In this document: positions 1 to 5,644 of the stretch, piece by piece | How positions within the stretch are numbered: the stretch's first letter is position 1 | How the letters are laid out: each line of letters starts with the position of its first letter | DNA from: Candidatus Woesearchaeota archaeon | GTDB lineage: Archaea; Nanobdellota; Nanobdellia; Woesearchaeales; JAGVYJ01 | DNA: 11,666 bases | Assembly (NCBI GenBank): GCA_018303315.1 | Contig: JAGVYJ010000028.1 | Span: forward strand, 1-11,666 | Direction of reading: 5' to 3' | Notes under the pieces: model-generated | Told to the model about the DNA's origin: nothing | Seen by the model: only the letters and a program-made list of their open reading frames with translations | The model's database searches: none | Program-made: the position numbers and the translations under genes

Positions 1-1
1 C

Positions 2-163
2 TTGGTGAAGAAGGGAGCTAAGATAGGCTCGAATGCCACCCTGCTTCCTGTTACTGTCGGGGAGAATTCGCTGGTGGGGGCTGGTGCTGTTGTAACAAGG
101 GACGTGCCTCCGAATACAATAGTTGCAGGCAATCCTGCAAGGATAATCAAAACCCTAAAGTGA
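2..163 (+). CDS. Hexapeptide-repeat acyltransferase, C-terminal 53 residues (5' end outside window)
   Basis: The frame is open from the window edge to a TGA at 161-163 and gives 53 residues. They show left-handed beta-helix hexapeptide character: GAKIGSNATLLPVTVGENS, then LVGAGAVVTRDVPPNTIVAG and NPARIIKTL. The ending V-x-G-N-P-A-R is the classic C-terminal signature of sugar/amino-acid O- or N-acetyltransferases of the WbbJ/LpxA-like fold, which use acetyl- or acyl-CoA. The catalytic His region and the acceptor-binding part lie upstream, so the substrate cannot be told. A sugar N-acetyltransferase for surface glycans is a reasonable guess, given the surface-protein genes elsewhere in the window, but it is only inference. 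The last 9 bases overlap the end of the convergent YihY-family gene. Confidence 0.85.
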   Translation: MVKKGAKIGSNATLLPVTVGENSLVGAGAVVTRDVPPNTIVAGNPARIIKTLK

Positions 164-985
164 GTGTTTCTTTCTCAGAATGACGTTAATCTCTGCCCCG
201 ACGAGGAACATTATTGTTGACAGATGAATCCAGATGAGCGTTATGAAAACCACCCCCAGGGGGCCGTAGGCCCTGTCAAAGAACATGAATCTTACAGCAA
301 CCTTGTTGAAGAGCAGTGAGCCCATGAGCCAGAGAAAAGAGAATACCAGGGCACCCGGGAAGGAGCTACGGGAGCTGAGCTTTCTGTTGGGCACTGCCCT
401 GTAAATTGCGGCAACCAGTATCGTGAGAAATACCAAACCAAGAAAGTAAGTGGCAAATCTGGCAAAATCAGCGCCAATAGAAACGGGAAGAAACTCTGAT
501 AATGTTGACAGGGCCACGCTCAATACCAGCAGCAAAAATGAGAGAAATATCAGGACCAGCACGCCACTGGCAGCCAGCTCCAGGGAGATGGTGTGCCTCC
601 TTACAAAGCCCCTTGTTTTCCTGACTTCGTATATTTTGTCAAGGGCAGACACGATTGCCTCTCCGGCATTGGAGCCGGACCACAGCATGATTACAAGGCC
701 GATTATGCTGAATATTGTCAGGGAGCCGGGGTTTACATTTACAAGCAGCAGGGACAGCAGGGAAAGTGTTCCCTGCGGAATCAGGTCTGAGAAAGTATGC
801 AGAAGGTTTTCCAGAAGCCCGGTCTGGCGGAAAAAGGTCAGGAGGGTTATGGTCACGGTGATAAGAGGCACAAGGGCAAAGATGAAATAGAAGGATATGC
901 CTGCTGCCAGGGAGGTCAGGTCGTCCTTCGCGCTGGCTTTCCGGAGCGCGTTCAGGAATGAAAGGAACGCCCTGATTTTTCCCAT
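155..985 (-). CDS. YihY/BrkB-family inner membrane protein (UPF0761)
   Basis: A 276-residue polytopic membrane protein. Family hallmarks are visible: AAGISFYFIFALVPL in the first TM helix (about 27-51), YRAVPNRKLSSRSSFPGAL (195-213) and YGPLGVVFITLIWIHLSTI (240-258). About six TM segments can be traced (27-51, 89-108, 136-160, 174-196, 209-227, 243-267). The length is normal for the family. The family was once called ribonuclease BN, which was a misassignment, and its true role is unknown; envelope or transport functions are suspected. The start at 985 is supported by a minus-strand TATA-like TTTTTATA (1008-1015) centred 26.5 bp upstream, the distance expected for a leaderless transcript. The gene is monocistronic, and its 3' end overlaps the convergent acyltransferase by 9 bp. 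Confidence 0.9.
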   Translation of the reverse strand: MGKIRAFLSFLNALRKASAKDDLTSLAAGISFYFIFALVPLITVTITLLTFFRQTGLLENLLHTFSDLIPQGTLSLLSLLLVNVNPGSLTIFSIIGLVIMLWSGSNAGEAIVSALDKIYEVRKTRGFVRRHTISLELAASGVLVLIFLSFLLLVLSVALSTLSEFLPVSIGADFARFATYFLGLVFLTILVAAIYRAVPNRKLSSRSSFPGALVFSFLWLMGSLLFNKVAVRFMFFDRAYGPLGVVFITLIWIHLSTIMFLVGAEINVILRKKHSL

Positions 986-1007
986 GAAGTTTCCCTATCT
1001 CCCCCAT

Positions 1008-1015
1008 TATAAAAA
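1008..1015 (-). promoter_or_regulatory. TATA box of the YihY-family gene
   Basis: TTTTTATA on the minus strand, centred 26.5 bp from the ATG at 985. This fits an archaeal TBP site with transcription starting at the start codon. Confidence 0.6.
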
Positions 1016-1040
1016 TATTATCAGCCCAGCCCGGCCAGTA

Positions 1041-1086
1041 TTGCCTTCATGAATGCAGGAAGGTTGCCTTCATGAATGCAGGAAGG
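1041..1086. repeat. 23-bp perfect tandem duplication inside the PfpI gene
   Basis: Positions 1041-1063 and 1064-1086 are identical and directly adjacent (unit begins TTGCCTTCATGAATGCAGG). Because 23 is not a multiple of three, the second copy shifts the reading frame of the minus-strand PfpI gene and creates its stop codon at 1047-1049. Removing one copy restores a frame running to a TGA at 1021-1023. Confidence 0.97.
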
Positions 1087-1556
1087 TCATCAGGGGTCCT
1101 GGATGTAATAAGGTTGCCATCAACCACGACTTCCGAGTCCTCGTACAATGCCTGGGCGTTTTTCAGGTCATCTCGAATGCCCCTGAAGCAGGTTGCCTTT
1201 CTGCCCTTCACGATGCCCGCAGAGACAATAACCCAGCCGGCATGACAGATGGCCGCTACCACTTTTTTCCTGGAATCCATGCCTTTGATGAAATCCAGCA
1301 CTGATTGATGCCTCCTGAGGTAATCCGGGGCCCAGCCGCCGGGAATTATGACAAGGTCGTAGTCTTCTGCCTTGAGCTGGCTGAAAGCCACTTTTATCTC
1401 CTCATCGGCAATATAGCCATATTTGCCTTTTACTTCCCTGACTCCGTCCGGGGCTGCCATCACAACATCGATGCCTGCCTCCTTCAGCCGGTAATAAGGA
1501 TACCACGCCTCGAGGTCCTGGTAATCCTTTTCGAGCAATATCACTGCCTTTTTCAT
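1047..1556 (-). CDS. DJ-1/PfpI-family protein (protease/deglycase-like), C-terminus altered by a duplication
   Basis: A 169-residue protein of the DJ-1/PfpI superfamily. The nucleophile elbow AICHAGW places the catalytic pair at Cys104-His105. The partner Glu is in DLEAWYP (Glu16), and IPGGWAPDYL (71-80) is the conserved GG loop. Relatives such as the Pyrococcus intracellular protease form oligomers and have been reported as peptidases or glyoxal-adduct deglycases; which applies here is unknown. Known PfpI proteins end in DL-x-x-(F/W)-M-(K/R)-x-(hydrophobic tail). Here DDLPAFMKA is followed by TFLHS and a stop, because a 23-bp tandem duplication shifted the frame. Without it the end would read DDLPAFMKAILAGLG. 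The catalytic core is untouched, so the protein may still work. The start overlaps the upstream gene's stop (ATGA, 1553-1556), and GGAGGTG lies 4-5 nt upstream. Confidence 0.92.
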   Translation of the reverse strand: MKKAVILLEKDYQDLEAWYPYYRLKEAGIDVVMAAPDGVREVKGKYGYIADEEIKVAFSQLKAEDYDLVIIPGGWAPDYLRRHQSVLDFIKGMDSRKKVVAAICHAGWVIVSAGIVKGRKATCFRGIRDDLKNAQALYEDSEVVVDGNLITSRTPDDLPAFMKATFLHS

Positions 1557-1942
1557 TCAGCACCTCCATGCCTTGATATTTTTATCAGGTCGCCGTCTTT
1601 AATGGCATTCAGAGCTTTGATGTCAATGTCAACAAGTCTTCCCAGGTAATTCACAGGAGCAGCAGCCTTTGGCCTGTCTGAGGTACTGGCAGGTGTCCTT
1701 CCGAAGAAAATGCACATTGAGCTGCCCTCAACCCAATAGCATATATCCCCAATTTCCCTTTCAGAGCTTGCATCTGGTTCCAATGCCGCATGCACAGGTA
1801 TCCCGAAGTAAATTTCGTTTCCCCATGTGCTGGCTGCTGCCTCAAACGGCAGGGCCTTCCAGATTTTGCTGGATGTTTCTGAATCATTCAGCTCTGCCCT
1901 GAACTCATGTCTGCCCAAGACAAGCATGATTTTCCTGACCAT
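1553..1942 (-). CDS. Cyclophilin-like fold protein (DUF369/COG2164, Pfam Cyclophil_like)
   Basis: A 129-residue small beta-barrel protein. The sequence follows the Thermotoga TM1367-type family along its whole length: ALPFEAAASTWGNEIYFGIP (residues 30-49), then GDICYWVEGSSMCIFFGRTP (65-84), PVNYLGRLVDI and a final IKDGDLIKIS. The fold resembles cyclophilin, but the prolyl-isomerase active-site residues are not evident and family function is unknown. An in-frame ATG exists at 1999, which would add 19 residues. I chose 1942 because family similarity begins there and a TATA-like TTTATTAA is centred 26.5 bp upstream, so the longer start would lie upstream of the transcript. It is first in a two-gene unit with the PfpI protein (4-bp overlap). 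Confidence 0.88.
   Translation of the reverse strand: MVRKIMLVLGRHEFRAELNDSETSSKIWKALPFEAAASTWGNEIYFGIPVHAALEPDASSEREIGDICYWVEGSSMCIFFGRTPASTSDRPKAAAPVNYLGRLVDIDIKALNAIKDGDLIKISRHGGAE
1561..1567 (-). promoter_or_regulatory. Strong Shine-Dalgarno for the PfpI gene
   Basis: Minus-strand GGAGGTG just before the ATG at 1556, inside the end of the upstream gene. With the ATGA overlap it points to translational coupling and confirms the start. Confidence 0.75.
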
Positions 1943-1964
1943 TTTATAGCCTAAGCCAAAGCCC

Positions 1965-1972
1965 TTAATAAA
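1965..1972 (-). promoter_or_regulatory. TATA box of the cyclophilin-like/PfpI operon
   Basis: Minus-strand TTTATTAA centred 26.5 bp upstream of the ATG at 1942, indicating a leaderless transcript and arguing against the ATG at 1999. Confidence 0.6.
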
Positions 1973-1998
1973 TCTAATGCCATTGCATAAAGTATACA

Positions 1999-2149
1999 AA
2001 ACTGTATATTGGAATACAGTTTGTTATTTTTGTATAATAAATATTATATTTGTTTATGCATTGATACAATGCTGTATCAATTGATAGCCAGAAACCATTC
2101 TTGAAGGAATGGCAGCCGATACAGAGCTAGCATTCAGTATACTGAATGC
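1999..2149. repeat. Cluster of five inverted repeats in the divergent intergenic region
   Basis: Five dyads follow one another. (1) 1999-2022: AAACTGTAT, 6-nt spacer, ATACAGTTT. (2) 2033-2048: TATAATA, AA, TATTATA. (3) 2060-2081: ATTGATACA, ATGC, TGTATCAAT. (4) 2095-2112: CCATTC, 6 nt, GAATGG. (5) 2130-2149: GCATTCAGTATACTGAATGC, a perfect 20-bp palindrome. Their centres are at 2010.5, 2040.5, 2070.5, 2103.5 and 2139.5. Two more overlap dyad 3: GCATTG-ATA-CAATGC (2058-2072) and TATCAATTGATA (2075-2086). They lie between the divergent promoters of the cyclophilin-like operon and scpA, so operators are the simplest reading. Confidence 0.8.
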
Positions 2150-2154
2150 ATATA

Positions 2155-2162
2155 TTTATATA
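2155..2162 (+). promoter_or_regulatory. TATA box of scpA
   Basis: TTTATATA, centred 27.5 bp before the ATG at 2186. The perfect palindrome at 2130-2149 ends 5 bp upstream of the box, where BRE/TFB or a regulator would bind, so a protein bound there could control initiation. Confidence 0.6.
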
Positions 2163-2185
2163 CCAAAACTTAGCTTTAAATGGGG

Positions 2186-2932
2186 ATGGCAATGCAGAAC
2201 CAGATACATGATATAGTCTTCAACAGTGATGATGTCACATGGCAAAGCATGCTCTATGATCTGGTAAAGCAGAGCAACATGAACCCATGGGACATTAACA
2301 TTACCGAGCTTGCTGACAGGTATCTTGAGCTGCTCCAGACATTCAAGAAGATGGACTTCAGGATTTCAGGCAAGGTTGTGCTTGCAGCCGCAATCCTTCT
2401 CAAGCTGAAATCAACAAGGCTACTGTCTGAGGACATGAGCGAGTTTGACGCGCTCATTGCATCAGGCCAGGAAAGCCAGATGGACAGCGATTCATTCTAT
2501 GACGACCTGGGGCATGAGAATTTCCAGCAGAATGACGAAACTCCCGGGCTGATGCCAAGGACGCCCCAGCCGAGGAAACGCAAGGTTTCCATTTATGACC
2601 TCGTCGGTGCGCTGCAGCAGGCCCTGGAAGTCAAGAACAGGAGAGTGCTGAGGCACAGGAGCTACGAGGCTGCAATGATAAGGCTGCCGCAGAAGAAGGT
2701 TGACATCAATGCGCTTATCGAGAAGATATATGCAAAGGTTTCAGCCCATTTCAGGCTCAAGGACAGCCTGACCTTCGATGAACTGGTGCAGTCTGACAGA
2801 AAGGATGACAAGCTGTACACATTCATACCGCTGCTCCACCTTTCTCACGTTGACCACAGAAAGATAGACCTGAGCCAGGACAGGCAGTTCGGGCCGATAA
2901 ACATAAGCCTTATCAAGCCAGGTACCAGTTAA
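2186..2932 (+). CDS. scpA: Segregation and condensation protein A (kleisin subunit of the SMC complex)
   Basis: A 248-residue ScpA-type kleisin, which bridges the two heads of an SMC dimer and organises the chromosome. The N-terminal helical region carries family features, including SMLYDLVKQSNMNPWDINIT (21-40) followed by ELADRYLELL and a hydrophobic stretch VVLAAAILLKLKS (64-76). A variable acidic linker (about 81-125) follows. The C-terminal region (about 172-248, with LTFDELVQSDRKDDKLYTFI) would form the winged helix that docks on the SMC ATPase head. Three in-frame ATGs occur at 2180, 2186 and 2192. The TATA box centre favours 2186 as a leaderless start; 2180 would be upstream of the predicted transcript start. 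No smc or scpB gene is in the window. It is followed after 67 bp by prefoldin alpha with its own promoter. Confidence 0.9.
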   Translation: MAMQNQIHDIVFNSDDVTWQSMLYDLVKQSNMNPWDINITELADRYLELLQTFKKMDFRISGKVVLAAAILLKLKSTRLLSEDMSEFDALIASGQESQMDSDSFYDDLGHENFQQNDETPGLMPRTPQPRKRKVSIYDLVGALQQALEVKNRRVLRHRSYEAAMIRLPQKKVDINALIEKIYAKVSAHFRLKDSLTFDELVQSDRKDDKLYTFIPLLHLSHVDHRKIDLSQDRQFGPINISLIKPGTS

Positions 2933-2969
2933 GTTCCGAATCATCTCTGCTTCTCCAATATAACAAACA

Positions 2970-2977
2970 TTTTTAAA
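2970..2977 (+). promoter_or_regulatory. TATA box of the pfdA-ftsY operon
   Basis: TTTTTAAA centred 26.5 bp before the ATG at 3000. Two ATG codons are adjacent (2997 and 3000), and this spacing favours the second for a leaderless transcript. Confidence 0.6.
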
Positions 2978-2999
2978 TGATTGGGCACGCCAAAGGATG

Positions 3000-3413
3000 A
3001 TGGTGGAACAGCAGGAAATCCAGGAAAAGTATATTGAGTTGCAGTTCATAGCTCAGCAGATGCAGGCTGTGCAGCAGCAGGTGAGCGCAATGGAGGAGCA
3101 GAGCCAGGAAATAAATAGCGTCATCGCAAGCCTTGCAAGCCTGCTTAACGCAAAGAAAGGCTCGAAGACACTGGTACCTGTGAGTGAGGGTCTGTTCGTT
3201 CAGGGGACTATTGAAAACACCGAGGAGCTTATGGTCAATGTGGGCAGCAATGTTGTAGTCAGGAAAAGCATACCCGACACCCAGTCATTGCTGAATGAGC
3301 GGGTCAGGGAGTTAGAAACCCATAACCAGAAGATGCGGGCCAGGCTGGCTGAGCTTGTTGCAAAGGCCCAGCAGCTTGAGAGCCAGCTGCAGAGAATGAT
3401 GGAATCAGGGTAA
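3000..3413 (+). CDS. pfdA: Prefoldin alpha subunit (GimC)
   Basis: A 137-residue archaeal prefoldin alpha subunit. Two of these and four beta subunits form a jellyfish-shaped hexamer that captures unfolded proteins and hands them to the thermosome. Visible features are an N-terminal coiled coil rich in Gln/Glu (about 3-48), a central beta region with LVPVSEGLFVQGTIEN (58-73) and the family signature LMVNVGSNVVVRKS (77-90), and a C-terminal coiled coil (about 92-135). The length is typical. The start at 3000 is chosen over 2997 because of TATA spacing; the difference is one Met. It is followed by ftsY after a 2-nt gap. Prefoldin alpha next to ftsY is a widespread archaeal arrangement and supports both calls. 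Confidence 0.95.
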   Translation: MVEQQEIQEKYIELQFIAQQMQAVQQQVSAMEEQSQEINSVIASLASLLNAKKGSKTLVPVSEGLFVQGTIENTEELMVNVGSNVVVRKSIPDTQSLLNERVRELETHNQKMRARLAELVAKAQQLESQLQRMMESG

Positions 3414-3415
3414 AG

Positions 3416-4711
3416 ATGTTCAAATTCTTCAAGGAAAAACTCAGGAAGGTTATTGAAAACATATCCCATAAAGTGGAAGAGGAAGCTGACGAAGTTTCTG
3501 CCCAGCCTGAAATGGAGGAACCTGCCCTGCAAATTCCCGAGGAGCAAGGCAGGCAAGCGCAAAGGCAGGAAACAAAAGATAAGGCTAAGGAAAAGACACA
3601 CGACCTTGTGCAGCCTGAGCCAGAAATTTCTGAACCTTCAGCTGAAGTTCAGGCTGAAAAAGTAGCTGAAATCACCAGCGAACCTGAGGTGACTGGCCCG
3701 CCAGACAAGCTTGTCTCCGACCAGGAGGTTGGACTTCCAGAACCGGAACCTCCTAAGAAGGAAAAAAAGAATCTTTTCGGTGCCGTCAAGCCGAGGTATG
3801 ACAGCATGCGGCCTGATGCTGACCTGAAGGCTGAAAGGAAAACAATTATGCAGAAACTCAGGGAAAAGATTACCACTAAAAAGCTCTCTGAGGAAAAGTT
3901 CGAGGAGCTGTTCTTTGACCTTGAGGTTGTCCTGCTTGAGAACAATGTTGCAGTGGAGGTAATAGACAAGATAAAATACGACCTGAAGAGGGGCATTGTC
4001 AATATCCCGATTCCCAGGACTAAGGTCATGGAGACCATACGGCAGAAGCTGAAAGGCAGCGTTGAGGAACTGTTTGAAGTTGAAGGGTTCAACCTTACAG
4101 ACAAGGTCAGGGAGGCAAAGCCCTATGTCATATGCTTTATCGGGGTGAATGGCTCAGGGAAAACCACGACCCTCGCAAAGACAGCAAGTCTGCTGCAGGA
4201 GAAAGGGCTGAAAGTGGTAATGGCTGCAGGGGATACCTTCAGGGCTGCTGCGATACAGCAGCTGGAAGAGCATGCCAATAGGCTCAAGACAAAACTTATC
4301 AAGCATGATTATGGCGCTGACGCTGCAGCCGTTGCTTTCGATGCCATAAAATTTGCCCAGGCAAAGGATTATGATGTAGTGCTGATAGATACAGCAGGAA
4401 GGCTGCAGAGCAATACCAATCTTATGGATGAGCTTAAGAAAGTGGTGAGGGTGAGCAAGCCTAATATGAAGATTTTTGTCGGAGAAAGCATCACCGGCAA
4501 TGACTGCATAGAGCAGGCAAAGAAGTTCAAGCAGGAAATCGGCATTGATGCCATAATCCTGGCTAAGGCAGATGTTGATGAGAAGGGCGGCACTGCAGTT
4601 TCAGTAAGCTATGTCACGCGCAAGCCGATAATCTACCTAGGCACCGGGCAGGAATACAAGGACCTAGTACCATTCGAGCCCGGGATTGTTGTCCAGGGGC
4701 TTGGGCTTTAG
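3416..4711 (+). CDS. ftsY: Signal recognition particle receptor FtsY
   Basis: A 431-residue SRP receptor GTPase that docks SRP-ribosome complexes at the membrane. Residues 1-20 (MFKFFKEKLRKVIENISHKV) form a basic amphipathic helix suited to membrane binding. Residues 22-118 are a Glu/Pro-rich acidic linker, followed by the helical N domain (about 137-225) and the G domain. GTPase motifs are GVNGSGKTT (243-251), DTFRAAA (273-279), DTAGR (325-329) and GTGQEYKDL (409-417). Two deviations stand out: the guanine-specificity loop reads AKAD (383-386) where TKxD is usual, and VGESITGND (355-363) where VGDA-type sequences are usual. It is second in an operon with pfdA, with only a weak ribosome site (GGGT) before the ATG, so translation is probably coupled. 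Confidence 0.97.
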   Translation: MFKFFKEKLRKVIENISHKVEEEADEVSAQPEMEEPALQIPEEQGRQAQRQETKDKAKEKTHDLVQPEPEISEPSAEVQAEKVAEITSEPEVTGPPDKLVSDQEVGLPEPEPPKKEKKNLFGAVKPRYDSMRPDADLKAERKTIMQKLREKITTKKLSEEKFEELFFDLEVVLLENNVAVEVIDKIKYDLKRGIVNIPIPRTKVMETIRQKLKGSVEELFEVEGFNLTDKVREAKPYVICFIGVNGSGKTTTLAKTASLLQEKGLKVVMAAGDTFRAAAIQQLEEHANRLKTKLIKHDYGADAAAVAFDAIKFAQAKDYDVVLIDTAGRLQSNTNLMDELKKVVRVSKPNMKIFVGESITGNDCIEQAKKFKQEIGIDAIILAKADVDEKGGTAVSVSYVTRKPIIYLGTGQEYKDLVPFEPGIVVQGLGL

Positions 4712-4713
4712 CA

Positions 4714-4720
4714 TTTTTTT
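4714..4720 (+). terminator. Poly-T terminator after ftsY
   Basis: Seven consecutive T residues begin 2 nt after the ftsY stop with no strong upstream stem, which fits archaeal intrinsic termination. Confidence 0.45.
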
Positions 4721-4785
4721 CTATAATGTCCATCCTATACTTCAGATGTCTAGTCTTTAAACCTATAAATCCCAGATTGAGATTA

Positions 4786-4793
4786 TTTATATA
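4786..4793 (+). promoter_or_regulatory. TATA box of the 40-residue gene
   Basis: TTTATATA centred at 4789.5 predicts a transcript start near 4816, giving a leader of about 21 nt that includes the GAGGTGG ribosome site at 4826-4832. Confidence 0.6.
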
Positions 4794-4825
4794 TCAGGTA
4801 TGCTTAAAATTTCAAGTTCTAAACC

Positions 4826-4832
4826 GAGGTGG
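4826..4832 (+). promoter_or_regulatory. Shine-Dalgarno of the 40-residue gene
   Basis: GAGGTGG four bases before the ATG at 4837. It fixes this start rather than the in-frame ATG at 4726, which lies upstream of the TATA box. Confidence 0.7.
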
Positions 4833-4836
4833 TTCA

Positions 4837-4959
4837 ATGACATTCGAAATCAGCTACAACGCCATAAAAAATAACCGAACCCTTGCCAGTTTTCTTAAGA
4901 AGCTTCCTGAACCTGACAGCAAGAATGCCCCGGAAATAGAGCTTGGCCCTGAAGATTAG
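4837..4959 (+). CDS. Small hypothetical protein, 40 residues
   Basis: I do not recognise this protein. It begins MTFEISYNAIKNN and ends in PEIELGPED. The first half is basic and could form a short helix (NNRTLASFLKKL, 12-23); the second half is acidic and Pro-rich (PEPDSKNAPEIELGPED). There is no TM segment, signal peptide or Cys. The case for a real gene is the signal set upstream: a clean TATA box, a well-placed GAGGTGG four bases before the ATG, and a stem-loop just after the stop. An in-frame ATG at 4726 would give 77 residues, but it precedes the promoter and the extra sequence looks non-coding. It stands alone between ftsY and a convergent gene. A small regulatory or adaptor protein is possible, but nothing shows this directly. 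Confidence 0.6.
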   Translation: MTFEISYNAIKNNRTLASFLKKLPEPDSKNAPEIELGPED

Positions 4960-4962
4960 GCT

Positions 4963-4989
4963 TGATATATAACAATAACATATATATCA
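4963..4989. terminator. A/T stem-loop between convergent genes
   Basis: TGATATATA (4963-4971) and TATATATCA (4981-4989) form a 9-bp perfect stem with a 9-nt loop, between the stop of the 40-residue gene and the stop of the minus-strand gene at 4994. It may act as a bidirectional 3' end or processing site. The stem is A/T-only and weak. Confidence 0.4.
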
Positions 4990-4993
4990 TATC

Positions 4994-5605
4994 TTAAGAA
5001 GTTATGTCCGGGCAGTTGTGTGATTCTATGCATGCATTGTCCCCGACAGACTTCAGCTGCTCCACAATCTGCGTGCTGTTGAGAACCCCGTATGTAATAA
5101 GTATTCTGTCAAGGTCTTGAAGCCTGTAATCAGGGCCTTCAAAATTGGGGACATTGTTGACAAAATACCTTAAATGATTGCTCTGGTTGGTGCAGTAGGC
5201 CTGACCGGAAATGTTAATGCAGCTCTGGCTCAGCTCCATGCCCAGCGTCCTGAAGAACATCTCAAGGGTTATTCCGGTTGCATGAATGTGTATAAGATCC
5301 CTGTTATCAGGGTCATCAACATGCATATGGGTAAAAAGGTTAAGTTCCTCGTTTTCAGGCTTCCAAAGGTCCAGCTGATTGCCATTTGTGTAGACCTTGA
5401 ATGCAGCATGGTCATGGGTTGAGTCAAGCACGCCAATGCCTGATGCCTGGTGAAGGGCTGCAACAATCTTGACTAGCTCCCCATACCTGAACTCTGCCTG
5501 GCTCTTCTGGGAATAAATAACGATGCTCAAGGCTACTAATGCCAGCAAAAGCACAATAGCTAAGACAAGAAGGATTCTTGACCATTTCAGCTTTTTGCCT
5601 GCCAT
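4994..5605 (-). CDS. Membrane-anchored protein with three H-x-H pairs, possible metal-binding domain
   Basis: 203 residues. A basic N-terminus (MAGKKLKWSR) is followed by one TM helix (about 11-31), so the bulk should face outward. The extracytoplasmic domain has three H-x-H pairs in conserved-looking settings: HDHAAFKVYTNG (64-75), FTHMHVDDPD (91-100) and LIHIHATGITLEMFF (104-118), followed by TLGM. Four Cys (129, 138, 192, 198) could form disulfides. I recall similar HADFxVxxNG / HxHxxxxxxIHxHxxGxTLxxFF proteins in other DPANN and CPR genomes, usually unnamed. Six clustered His suggest binding of copper, zinc or another metal, but this is inference. A minus-strand TTTTAAAA box (5630-5637) centred about 28 bp upstream, with no SD, suggests a leaderless transcript. 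No partner gene is fused or overlapping. Confidence 0.75.
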   Translation of the reverse strand: MAGKKLKWSRILLVLAIVLLLALVALSIVIYSQKSQAEFRYGELVKIVAALHQASGIGVLDSTHDHAAFKVYTNGNQLDLWKPENEELNLFTHMHVDDPDNRDLIHIHATGITLEMFFRTLGMELSQSCINISGQAYCTNQSNHLRYFVNNVPNFEGPDYRLQDLDRILITYGVLNSTQIVEQLKSVGDNACIESHNCPDITS

Positions 5606-5629
5606 ATCATCGTAAGAATGCCGGAGGTT

Positions 5630-5637
5630 TTTTAAAA
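5630..5637 (-). promoter_or_regulatory. TATA box of the H-x-H membrane protein gene
   Basis: TTTTAAAA about 28 bp from the ATG at 5605, within a T/A run in the short gap after the kinase-like gene. Confidence 0.5.
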
Positions 5638-5644
5638 GTTGTCT

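Noticed and set aside
450..890. 146-codon plus-strand open frame antisense to the YihY-family gene
   Set aside because: It lies wholly inside a well-supported membrane protein gene, has no promoter or ribosome site, and its translation has no recognisable features.
1990..2150. Possible CRISPR array in the dyad-rich spacer
   Set aside because: The units differ in sequence; only inverted symmetry and a short TGTAT half-site recur, with no identical repeats or spacers.
4726..4836. Upstream extension of the 40-residue gene from an ATG at 4726
   Set aside because: The TATA box lies at 4786-4793, inside this extension, and a strong ribosome site precedes the ATG at 4837.
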